Source: Leptospirales bacterium
GTDB lineage: Bacteria > Spirochaetota > Leptospiria > Leptospirales > Leptonemataceae
Direction: 5' to 3'
NCBI GenBank assembly: GCA_016788865.1
Contig: JAEUSB010000071.1
Coordinates: 1 to 64,000, forward strand
Length of the DNA stretch: 64,000 bases
The first letter of the stretch is position 1. The number at the start of each line of letters is the position of its first letter. Shown here piece by piece: positions 43,329 through 51,424 of the stretch. The notes beneath the pieces were generated by a model, which saw only the letters and a program-made list of their open reading frames with translations, did not search any database and was not told the origin of the DNA. The position numbers were made by a program, and so were the translations under genes.

Positions 43329-44222
43329 CTACCTCTTCAACGCAGCAAACACGCGCGAAGCAGGAACTCTAGAAAGAGTTTCCCGCATGAACACAGATGC
43401 GTCTGCGATTTTTTCAAGATTTACGCCTGTTTCATACCCGGATTTATGTAACGAATATAGCAGATCTTCTGTGGCCAAATTCCCCGAGGCTCCTGGAGCG
43501 TATGGACAGCCACCCAGACCCCCGGCGCTTGAGTCAAAGGTTCTGATTCCGTAGTCGAGCGATCGGAACACGTTGGCAAGGGCTGTGCCGCGCGTATCAT
43601 GAAAGTGCCCCGCCAATTTCTCAGCAGAAACATTCTTCAACACCACATCGAGCAGGCGCGAAATATCATTGGGGACAGCAGCGCCAATTGTGTCCCCGAG
43701 TGAAATTTCGTAAACCCCTGCTTCGAGGAGGCGACTGGAAACTTCGCTGACTTTTTGGGGCGAAACGGGGCCTTCATAAGGACATTGCACCACGGTGCTC
43801 ACGTAGCCGCGAACGGGAATGGAATTCTCTCTGGCGAGGCGAATAACATCCTTGAATCGTTCAAAGCTCTCGTCGATTGTACAGTTAATGTTTTTTTGGG
43901 TGAAGCTTTCAGACGCTGCGGTGAAAACCGCTACCTCCTGAATCCCTGCAGCAAGAGCGGTTTCCATACCTTTCGCGTTTGGAACGAGACCGGCATAAAC
44001 TGCCCCGCCGTTCTTTATGCGGCGGTATACTTCGCTCGCATCAGCCATTTGCGGAATCGCTCCCGGTTTTACGAACGAAACGGCCTCGATTCGATCAAGC
44101 CCGGCGGCCGTCAGTTTTTCAATGAAAGTGACCTTGGCCTCCGTTGACACAATTTGCGATTCGTTTTGCAATCCATCTCGCGGGCCAACTTCGTAAACGC
44201 GTACTCGGTTCATAGGCTTCAA
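43329..44222 (-). CDS. mvaB: Hydroxymethylglutaryl-CoA lyase
   Basis: A 297-residue TIM-barrel enzyme that splits HMG-CoA into acetyl-CoA and acetoacetate, the last step of leucine breakdown. The N terminus has VYEVGPRDGLQNE (catalytic Arg and metal-binding Asp); the barrel carries EISLGDTIGAAVP, metal-binding His residues in LAGHFHDTRGTALANV, and the catalytic Cys in GLGGCPYAPGASGNLATEDL. Length and motifs match the bacterial enzyme. The methylcrotonyl-CoA-carboxylase-type subunit at about 20-22 kb and the aminotransferase at about 34 kb belong to the same route. Divergent from the CstA-like gene (81 bases). Confidence 0.95.
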   Translation of the reverse strand: MKPMNRVRVYEVGPRDGLQNESQIVSTEAKVTFIEKLTAAGLDRIEAVSFVKPGAIPQMADASEVYRRIKNGGAVYAGLVPNAKGMETALAAGIQEVAVFTAASESFTQKNINCTIDESFERFKDVIRLARENSIPVRGYVSTVVQCPYEGPVSPQKVSEVSSRLLEAGVYEISLGDTIGAAVPNDISRLLDVVLKNVSAEKLAGHFHDTRGTALANVFRSLDYGIRTFDSSAGGLGGCPYAPGASGNLATEDLLYSLHKSGYETGVNLEKIADASVFMRETLSRVPASRVFAALKR

Positions 44223-44303
44223 TCTGATATGTTTGGCGCGGGCTCCGTGGGATCAATTAAAGAATAACTTGCTTTCTCGCCCCTGCAAATCAGATTCCGA
44301 AAA

Positions 44304-46538
44304 ATGAAAAAAGCCCTTTCCGTCTGCATCTGGATCATGGTAGGTTTGCTGGGGGCGGCATCGTATGCGGCCATTGCAGTATATCGCGGAGAGGGCCTGA
44401 ATGCTGTCTGGATCCTCTGTGCTGCCCTTTGCACCTATGCCATTGGCTATCGGTTCTATTCAAGCTGGATTGCAGCCAAAATTTTGACACTGGACGACAG
44501 GCGAGCAACGCCTTGCGAAGTACATGAGGACGGCCGTGATTTCGTAAAAACTAACAAATGGATCGTCTTTGGGCATCACTTTGCTGCCATCAGCGGGCCC
44601 GGACCGCTCGTCGGTCCCGTCCTGGCCGCGCAGTTTGGTTATCTCCCCGGAACCCTCTGGATCTTGATTGGTGTCGTTCTTGGGGGTGCGGTTCAGGATT
44701 TCTTCATACTATTCGCGTCGATTCGGCGTAACGGCAAGTCTGTTGGAGAAATGGTCAAAGAGGAAATCGGCGTACCGGCCGGAATTGTGGCCATGACTGC
44801 AATTGTCTGCATCATCATTATCTTGATTGCAGTCCTGGGCTTGATCATTGTAAAAGCCCTTGCCCACAGCCCATGGGGAACCTTCACAATTGCAGCCACC
44901 ATGCCAATTGCTCTGTTCATGGGGATCTATTTGAGATTCATCAGACCGGGAAAAGTTCTGGAGGTTACAGTAATCGGCGTGGCTCTATTGCTATTGTCTG
45001 TCTACGGCGGGAAATTCTTTCATGAAATTCCGGAACTTGCAAAGATACTGACGTTTGATGGACCGACCCTCGCGTGGATGGTAATCGGATACGGCCTTGC
45101 CGCCTCCGTGTTGCCAGTCTGGCTATTGCTGGCACCCAGAGACTATCTCAGCACGTTCATGAAGTTGGGAACGATAGGCGCTCTTGCTCTGGGCATATTC
45201 CTCGTCTTGCCGTCACTCACCATGCCAGCCCTTACTCGTTTTGTGGACGGAACCGGTCCAGTATTCTCAGGAAACGTATTTCCTTTTTGTTTCATCACGA
45301 TTGCCTGTGGGGCTATCAGTGGTTTTCATTCGCTCATTGCGTCGGGAACCACACCAAAGCTGATAACTCGCGAATCCCATGCGCGAGCAATTGGATATGG
45401 GAGCATGTTGCTTGAGTCGTTTGTCGCTATCATGGCGTTGATTGCGGCCTGCACGCTATCACCAGGTCAATACTTCGCTATGAATGGCGCCGCGTCCATC
45501 GTTGGCAGCACACCGGAGCAGATCACGCAAACGATTTCGGGTTGGGGGTATCCCGTTTCCGTTAGTGAGATGGAAGCGCTTGCAAAGAGTCTGGGGGAAA
45601 CCACAATGTTTGGACGCGCTGGCGGCGCTCCAACGCTCGCTGTTGGAATGGCGCACATTTTTTCGAAGCTTACCGGGCCAGCATTCCTTTCGCTGTGGTA
45701 TCACTTTGCTATTATGTTCGAAGCATTGTTCATATTGACGACAGTTGACGCAGGAACTCGCGTAGGACGATTTCTCATCCAGGCACTGTTTGGACAGATA
45801 TGGAAGCCCCTCGGCAATACTCATTCATACGGGGCCAACCTGTTTGGCAGCGTCATCCTCGTTTCTGCCTGGGGCTACTTTCTTTATTCTGGAGTGACCG
45901 ATCCCCTGGGTGGGATCAACAGTTTATGGCCGTTATTCGGAATTGCAAACCAACTGCTTGCTCTGGTTGCCCTTTGTCTCGCCACGACGCTTCTGATCAA
46001 AATGGGCAAAACCAGGTTCATTTGGATTACCCTCATTCCTCTGCTATGGCTTACGGCGGTTACGTTTACCGCGGGCCTTGAAAAGATTTTTCATCCGGAT
46101 CCGCGCATTGGTTTCTTATCCATGGCGGACACTCTTTCCGGCAAGCTTGCATCGGGTGGCCTGAACGCCGCGAACATTGCGACTACAAAACGGGTTATCT
46201 TCAACATGCAGCTCGATGCCCTCGTGGCTGGTACGTTCCTGTTTCTGGTTGGTGCAATCCTGATTCTTTCGGCTATCCGCTGGATTGGCCTGGTCCTGGG
46301 ACGATATGTTGCAGACCTGAAGGAAACCCCGCCGGTCTGGCTTACTCCGGAGACTCTTGCAGCCGAAGCGGCGGCTGGCCCGGCATGGAAATTCTGGGCT
46401 GTGGGACTATTTGCCATGGAAATGCTGCGCCATCTTTCGGGGCAGAACAAGCTGGATTCAAGAACCCTTACGCAGAGTGCTGGCGCTGAATGGGCCTCGC
46501 GCGAAGAGGCCAGATTCAAGAATCCTCGATGCTGCTGA
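44304..46538 (+). CDS. cstA: CstA-family carbon starvation / pyruvate transporter with YbdD-like C-terminal tail
   Basis: A 744-residue polytopic permease with about 16-18 helices. Family motifs are GHHFAAISGPGPLVGPVLAAQFGYLPG, DYLSTFMKLGT and GINSLWPLFGIANQLLA. Members such as E. coli CstA and BtsT take up peptides or pyruvate when carbon is short. The C-terminal 60 residues (PAWKFWAVGLFAMEMLRHLSGQ ... EWASREEARFKNPRCC) are soluble and end in RCC, the ending of YbdD/YjiX (DUF466), a small protein normally encoded just after cstA. This suggests a fusion or drift of the partner into the transporter. No separate YbdD gene is seen downstream. Confidence 0.9.
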   Translation: MKKALSVCIWIMVGLLGAASYAAIAVYRGEGLNAVWILCAALCTYAIGYRFYSSWIAAKILTLDDRRATPCEVHEDGRDFVKTNKWIVFGHHFAAISGPGPLVGPVLAAQFGYLPGTLWILIGVVLGGAVQDFFILFASIRRNGKSVGEMVKEEIGVPAGIVAMTAIVCIIIILIAVLGLIIVKALAHSPWGTFTIAATMPIALFMGIYLRFIRPGKVLEVTVIGVALLLLSVYGGKFFHEIPELAKILTFDGPTLAWMVIGYGLAASVLPVWLLLAPRDYLSTFMKLGTIGALALGIFLVLPSLTMPALTRFVDGTGPVFSGNVFPFCFITIACGAISGFHSLIASGTTPKLITRESHARAIGYGSMLLESFVAIMALIAACTLSPGQYFAMNGAASIVGSTPEQITQTISGWGYPVSVSEMEALAKSLGETTMFGRAGGAPTLAVGMAHIFSKLTGPAFLSLWYHFAIMFEALFILTTVDAGTRVGRFLIQALFGQIWKPLGNTHSYGANLFGSVILVSAWGYFLYSGVTDPLGGINSLWPLFGIANQLLALVALCLATTLLIKMGKTRFIWITLIPLLWLTAVTFTAGLEKIFHPDPRIGFLSMADTLSGKLASGGLNAANIATTKRVIFNMQLDALVAGTFLFLVGAILILSAIRWIGLVLGRYVADLKETPPVWLTPETLAAEAAAGPAWKFWAVGLFAMEMLRHLSGQNKLDSRTLTQSAGAEWASREEARFKNPRCC

Positions 46539-46692
46539 GCTACATGGCAGGCAGCCGAGGCCCGTACACCCCTTGTCGTTTTGCTGGACGAAAGAGAGGG
46601 GCTATGCGAACTTTCAGTTGCGGCGCCGTATTGGAAGAACCGCTGGACAGAAAATTCTGACCCCGGCGGCATACTGATTCCGTAAGCCTACT

Positions 46693-47664
46693 ATGATTGT
46701 AAATTGCGTTGTCTATGCCGGTGGCTGCCCAATTGAGAGCGGCTCGGATTCGGTTGCCAGAATTGGTGAACACCTTGCTCATCAGGATCGCTTTATCTGG
46801 TTGGGGCTGCTTGAGCCCAGTGAAGAACTACTGAAAGAAGTCCAAAGAGAATTCGGGTTGCACGACCTGGCCATTGAAGATGCTCACCGGGCCCATCAGC
46901 GTCCCAAGATGGAATCGTACGGAGAAAGCCTGTTTATCGTCCTTCACACTGCTCAGAAGGTGAAAGATCATGTCGAATTTGGTGAGACCCATGTGTTTGT
47001 AGGCGCTCGCTATATTGTAACTGTCCGGCACGGAGCTTCTCTGTCCTACCAGGGCGTCAGGCAACGTTGCGAAACGGCGACGGACCAATTGGCACGTGGT
47101 CCTGGCTTTCCATTGTATGCGGTGATGGACTTTGTCGTTGATAACTATCTTCCAATCGTGGAAGAGTTTGAGGACGAACTGATCGAAGTGGAGCAGACAA
47201 TCTTTAAGGGGGGCTATCGCGCTGAGACTACGGAAAGAATTTACGATTTGAAGCGCGATGTGATGGCCTTGCGAAGAGCCACGGTCCCCTTACTGGAAAT
47301 TAGTAGCGCCCTGACCCGACAAACCACACCCATGATCACGCCGGAAACCCAGCCCTATTTCCGCGACGTTTATGACCACGTTGTGCGAATCAATGAAATC
47401 ATGGACACTGTTCGAGAGATGCTGAATACCGCATTGCAGGTTAACCTCTCGCTCATCACCATGAAGCAAAACGATGTTGTGAAGAAGCTGGCCGGGTGGG
47501 CGGGTCTGCTTGGTGTGCCGACGATGATCGCCAGTTTCTATGGGATGAACTTTAAATACATGCCGGAACTTGATTGGCACTATGGCTACCCATCCGTGAT
47601 TGGGGTTTGTACCATTGCCTGTATTATTTTGTACTTCAGATTAAAGAAAGCCGACTGGCTTTGA
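46693..47664 (+). CDS. corA: CorA-family magnesium/cobalt transporter
   Basis: A 323-residue CorA channel. The cytoplasmic alpha/beta funnel carries FGLHDLAIEDAHRAHQRPKME and the long stalk helix ends in VNLSLITMKQNDVVKKLAGW, entering TM1. The signature GMNFKYMPELDWHYGYP (GMN plus MPEL) follows, then TM2 and the basic C terminus RLKKADWL. This is standard for the pentameric Mg2+ channel that takes up magnesium and sometimes cobalt or nickel. It lies 154 bases downstream of the CstA gene and 18 before the Crp-like/D-lactate dehydrogenase fusion; the latter spacing suggests one transcript. Confidence 0.93.
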   Translation: MIVNCVVYAGGCPIESGSDSVARIGEHLAHQDRFIWLGLLEPSEELLKEVQREFGLHDLAIEDAHRAHQRPKMESYGESLFIVLHTAQKVKDHVEFGETHVFVGARYIVTVRHGASLSYQGVRQRCETATDQLARGPGFPLYAVMDFVVDNYLPIVEEFEDELIEVEQTIFKGGYRAETTERIYDLKRDVMALRRATVPLLEISSALTRQTTPMITPETQPYFRDVYDHVVRINEIMDTVREMLNTALQVNLSLITMKQNDVVKKLAGWAGLLGVPTMIASFYGMNFKYMPELDWHYGYPSVIGVCTIACIILYFRLKKADWL

Positions 47665-47682
47665 AAACCGGGAACCCAAGCA

Positions 47683-49134
47683 ATGATCGATGAAATCCTC
47701 AAAGAAATAGAAATATTCGCGTCACTCGACGATGCATCGCTTCGGGATTTGCGCGATCAAATGACGCCAGTTGATTTGGTGGAAGGGCAAATCCTATGTC
47801 GTGAAGGAGAACCTGGTCAGTGCATGTTTGTTGTTGAGTCTGGTGAATTGAGCGTCATGAAACGCGGCAAGGACGCGACGGAAGTAGAAATTGCCAGGCT
47901 TGTTCCTGGCGAAGTGGCCGGAATTATGAGCATCTTTGGAGATGACATGCGATCGGCCACGCTGAAGGCCACCGGTCCGGTAAAGCTCTGGGAAATCGGG
48001 CACAACGAATTCCAAAAACTAATTTCCAGGAACCCGTCGATTGCCCAGAACGCGTTGAAAGTACTGAGTCGATACCTGCGCGAGGAAACACGCATTGTTG
48101 CGGAACTGAGAACCCGCGATGTTGACAATCGACTGAAAATTGCTGTGTTCGATTCTAAACCCTACACGGAAGATACTTTTCGAGAAACAAACAATGAATT
48201 GTATGCATTGCGCTTTTTCGAATCTCGTTTGAGTCTTGATACCGTCGTGCTCGCAGAAGGTTGCTCCGTAGTATGCGCGTTTGTGAACGATACTCTCGAT
48301 GAGCCAATCATTAAGAAGCTCGCGGGAATGGGCGTTCGAATGATAGCGATGCGCTGCGCCGGGTACAATAATGTTGATTTAAAGGCTTGCGCCGCAAATG
48401 ACATCTCGATTGCAAACGTCCCAGCGTATTCTCCGCACGCCGTAGCCGAGCATGCTGTCACACTGATGCTAGCTCTAAACCGGCATATCATTCGCGCGCA
48501 CGATCGCGTTCGAGAAGGAAACTTCTCCCTTAATGGACTCGTTGGTTTTGATATGTTTGGCAAGACTGTTGGCGTGATTGGCGCGGGCAAGATTGGCCAG
48601 TGTGTCATTGATATTCTTTGCGGATTCGGATGTCGGGTCCTTGTTATGGACCGGTCGGCGCGTGACTATGGCAATGCGAACGCAAAGGCGGCTCCCTTCG
48701 ACCAAATCTGCGCGGAATCGGATATCATTACCCTGCACGCACCGCTCGTCCCGGAAACCAGGCACATTGTGAACGCGGCGTCCATTCAGAAGATGAAGAA
48801 GGGCGTCATGATCATCAATACAAGCCGCGGTGCTCTTGTGGATGCGCAGGCACTGGTCAACGGGCTTGTGTCGGGACAGATAGGCTCGGCCGGCCTGGAT
48901 GTATACGAAGAGGAGCGCGAATATTTCTTTGAGGATTTTTCCGATTCCGTAATGCAAGACGAAACGCTGGCTCGCTTGAATACCTTCCACAACGTTATTG
49001 TGACAGGCCATATGGCTTTCTTAACCCGAGAAGCGTTGCTGAGCATCGCCGAGGTAACGTTCCGGAATATCGCTGAGTTTGTCGCCGGAAAGAAGACTGC
49101 TGAGATGTCAAACGGTCTCCTGCCGCGTGGCTAG
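47683..49134 (+). CDS. Fusion of a Crp-type cyclic-nucleotide-binding-like domain to a D-lactate dehydrogenase
   Basis: A 483-residue protein. Residues 1-140 are a Crp-like cNMP-binding fold (ILCREGEPGQCMFVVESGELSV), with Arg90 in DDMRSATLKA of the phosphate-binding cassette. In the usual alignment the cassette Glu is replaced by Ile81 (AGIMSIFG), so a ligand other than cNMP, or none, is possible. Residues 150-480 form an NAD-dependent D-2-hydroxyacid dehydrogenase: YTEDTFRETNNE, VGVIGAGKIGQ, catalytic Arg382 (NTSRGALVD), Glu409 (DVYEEEREYF) and His443 (TGHMAFLT). It resembles fermentative D-LDH (LdhA type). Such a regulated enzyme would join lactate metabolism to a signal. Confidence 0.9.
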   Translation: MIDEILKEIEIFASLDDASLRDLRDQMTPVDLVEGQILCREGEPGQCMFVVESGELSVMKRGKDATEVEIARLVPGEVAGIMSIFGDDMRSATLKATGPVKLWEIGHNEFQKLISRNPSIAQNALKVLSRYLREETRIVAELRTRDVDNRLKIAVFDSKPYTEDTFRETNNELYALRFFESRLSLDTVVLAEGCSVVCAFVNDTLDEPIIKKLAGMGVRMIAMRCAGYNNVDLKACAANDISIANVPAYSPHAVAEHAVTLMLALNRHIIRAHDRVREGNFSLNGLVGFDMFGKTVGVIGAGKIGQCVIDILCGFGCRVLVMDRSARDYGNANAKAAPFDQICAESDIITLHAPLVPETRHIVNAASIQKMKKGVMIINTSRGALVDAQALVNGLVSGQIGSAGLDVYEEEREYFFEDFSDSVMQDETLARLNTFHNVIVTGHMAFLTREALLSIAEVTFRNIAEFVAGKKTAEMSNGLLPRG

Positions 49135-49214
49135 GGTAGGCTGATTGATCATCGAAGGCCCCGAAGTTAACATCCGGGTTGACATGATCTGACACCTACC
49201 GTCAAGTTGGACGC

Positions 49215-49595
49215 ATGCTCAGAAAAGCCCTGCTAACGTTTCTCGCGCTCAGCGCAATTGTCGAATTTGCCATGGCAATTGGCGGTTTCATCATGCCTGA
49301 TTTTGCCAGGCAGGTCTTTAAGATCGGAACAAGCGATGATACCCGTTTTCTAACATTTATTACGGCCTGGTTCCTTTTATTGATTGGTGTTTTCTGCGCG
49401 TATGCCTGGTTGCAAACGTTCCGCGGAAAACGGACGGGCTATACTGTAACCAATATCCTTGGGATCTGGTGGATTGGGATCGGCATTGGAATCTACTTTT
49501 TTACCCACGGCCAGCGCCCGGACAACCTGGTTCTGGATTCCGCCAAGGGGGCAGTACTTGTGCTCCTCAACTATTTAAACCACCGGTTTGGCTAG
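49215..49595 (+). CDS. Small four-helix membrane protein (DUF4345-like)
   Basis: A 126-residue membrane protein with four hydrophobic segments (about residues 5-30, 45-63, 78-97 and 104-120). The first ends with GGFIMPDFARQVFKI; the loop motif FITAWFLLLIGVFCAYAWLQTFRGKR and then ILGIWWIGIGIGIYFF resemble the small DoxX/DUF4345-type families. No charged catalytic residues are seen within the helices. It stands alone after the D-LDH fusion and converges on the phosphate transporter. Function unknown. Confidence 0.65.
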   Translation: MLRKALLTFLALSAIVEFAMAIGGFIMPDFARQVFKIGTSDDTRFLTFITAWFLLLIGVFCAYAWLQTFRGKRTGYTVTNILGIWWIGIGIGIYFFTHGQRPDNLVLDSAKGAVLVLLNYLNHRFG

Positions 49596-49658
49596 TCGGC
49601 GCGGCCGAAGTTCTCCCACCGGCGGTCAAACCATGAAAGGCGTTAGCCACCCTTTCAA

Positions 49659-50705
49659 TTATTTTCCAAAGACAGCATAGCCCATCGTAACCAGCCCAAA
49701 CGATAGGGCTGCAATCAAGGCCGAGAGTGGAATTGTAAGAATCCAGGCCCAGACTACTGTACCGGCCACCCCCCATCGAACTGCAGATAAACGTCGCGTA
49801 GCCCCCACACCAATGATTGCTCCGTTGATCGTGTGGGTTGTACTCACCGGGATACCGCCAAAGGTTGCCATGAACATTGTGCATGCTCCAGCCGTTTCCG
49901 CAGCAAACCCACCAATGGGTTTGAGTTTGGTGATCCGAGACCCCATTGTATGAATGATCCGCCATCCACCGGACAAGGTACCAAGAGCAATTGCAATGTA
50001 GCAAACCAACACAACCCAGAAAGGAAGAGATTTTGCTGCATTCGTATCTATTCCGGATGCAACCAGAGCCGCCGCGATAATCCCCATTGTCTTCTGCGCA
50101 TCGTTTCCGCCGTGGCCAATACTGAACAGCGCGGCGGAAAGCAACTGCAGCTTACGAAAGACACGATCGACCTTATCAGGAGATGAGCGGTATACGATCC
50201 AGAGCAAGCCTACCATGAAAAGGAATCCAAGCAGCATTCCCGCTAGCGGTGACACTACGATGAAGATAAGAGTCTTGATCCAGCCGTGCGCAATAAACAA
50301 GTTAGAGAACTCGCCGCCATGCGCAGCGAGCGCAGCACCAGCATAGCCTCCAACGAGCGCATGCGACGAGCTCGACGGCAGGCCGTAGTACCACGTGATT
50401 AGATTCCAGATAATTGCTCCAATCACACCGCAAAGCAAGACCCAGATCCGACGAAACTCAAAGCTTTCGTCGATTGCCTGAATGTTGATCAGGTCGCCGC
50501 CAATGGTCTTTGCGACATGTGTTCCAAATATCGCAAACGCGATAAAATTAAAGAAGGCAGCCCACATAACGGCCTTACCGGGCGTGAGCACCCGGGTTGA
50601 GACCACGGTTGCAATTGAATTTGCCGCATCATGGAAACCGTTGATGTAGTCAAAAGCAAGCGCAATGATGACGAAGACAATGACAAAGACAAGAACGAGA
50701 CTCAT
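49659..50705 (-). CDS. PiT-family inorganic phosphate transporter
   Basis: A 348-residue low-affinity phosphate permease. It begins VLVFVIVFVIIALAFDYINGFHDAANSIATVV, the PiT signature repeat (GFHDAANSIA), and the second repeat is LFSIGHGGNDAQKTMG; the C-terminal PVSTTHTINGAIIGVGAT and the middle GLPSSSSHALVGG complete the motifs. About ten helices. PiT proteins carry metal-phosphate with protons or sodium. The DUF47/PhoU-like partner gene is six bases upstream, the common pair, suggesting the partner tunes its activity. Confidence 0.94.
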   Translation of the reverse strand: MSLVLVFVIVFVIIALAFDYINGFHDAANSIATVVSTRVLTPGKAVMWAAFFNFIAFAIFGTHVAKTIGGDLINIQAIDESFEFRRIWVLLCGVIGAIIWNLITWYYGLPSSSSHALVGGYAGAALAAHGGEFSNLFIAHGWIKTLIFIVVSPLAGMLLGFLFMVGLLWIVYRSSPDKVDRVFRKLQLLSAALFSIGHGGNDAQKTMGIIAAALVASGIDTNAAKSLPFWVVLVCYIAIALGTLSGGWRIIHTMGSRITKLKPIGGFAAETAGACTMFMATFGGIPVSTTHTINGAIIGVGATRRLSAVRWGVAGTVVWAWILTIPLSALIAALSFGLVTMGYAVFGK

Positions 50706-50711
50706 ATTGAC

Positions 50712-51338
50712 CTATCTATTCTTCACAATCACAGCTTCGAGAGCTTCTGCCACATCCTTGCAGCGATCCACGGCATCTTCCAGTGCTTCGTAAATCCCCA
50801 TCCACTTAATGACCTCAATTGGGTTCTGCTCTTTGATGAAAAGACTGCGGACCGATTCTCTATACAAGAGATCAGCCTTCTTCTCAAGATCATTGATGCG
50901 CTTGCAATGCTCGGCCAGGTCTTCGTGCTTTTCCAGGAGTTTGAAGGCGCCTGCGAGTTCGTTAGTTGCGTCACTCAGGATTAAGGCCACTTCCTTTGCC
51001 TCGGGGCGAAGAGACGTGACGCTATACATGTCAAAGCGAATTGCCAGATTGTTGATAATATCGATTACATCATCAAGCTCTTTAACCAATAGATAAATGT
51101 CTTCGCGATCGATTGGAGTGATGAAGCTCGTATTCAATTTCGAAGTGATGCGGCCTGCAATTTTATCGCAGGCAACTTCCACACCCTTAATGTCTATTGC
51201 ATAGGTTGCCCGGTTGGCGTAGTCTTCAAACACTTTCAAGAATACGAGACTTCCCCCATGCACTTTGTCAGCCAACTCACTCAACAAGGCGAAGTATTTC
51301 TCATCCTTTGGGACAATTGAGAACATCAGAACCCTCAC
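50712..51338 (-). CDS. DUF47 (PhoU-like) regulator of the PiT transporter
   Basis: A 208-residue helical protein with the PhoU-like two-bundle fold. The N-terminal part has DEKYFALLSELADKVHGGSLV; the middle carries TSFITPIDREDIYLLVKELDDVIDII, the DUF47 hallmark (TPFDREDI..L...LDD..D), and the C terminus KWMGIYEALEDAVDRCKDVAEAL. These acidic clusters bind metal in PhoU proteins. DUF47 genes nearly always precede a pit gene, as here, and probably restrain transport. The gene begins ATGAG and is divergent from the HDOD protein (86 bases). Confidence 0.93.
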   Translation of the reverse strand: MRVLMFSIVPKDEKYFALLSELADKVHGGSLVFLKVFEDYANRATYAIDIKGVEVACDKIAGRITSKLNTSFITPIDREDIYLLVKELDDVIDIINNLAIRFDMYSVTSLRPEAKEVALILSDATNELAGAFKLLEKHEDLAEHCKRINDLEKKADLLYRESVRSLFIKEQNPIEVIKWMGIYEALEDAVDRCKDVAEALEAVIVKNR

Positions 51339-51424
51339 ATTACATAATCGTTACAACCAGTGGAACCATTGCCTTTTGTTGAGCAAATCAAATCCATTTT
51401 TTGTGGTCATAGCTTGACCTGGAT

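Noticed and set aside
46539-46692. Short frame MRTFSCGAVLEEPLDRKF at 46604 after cstA with GAGAGGGG before it
   Set aside because: Only 18 codons and no similarity to YbdD; the gap is more likely untranslated.
49179-49184. TTGACA as -35 box for the small membrane protein gene
   Set aside because: No acceptable -10 box at 16-18 bases.
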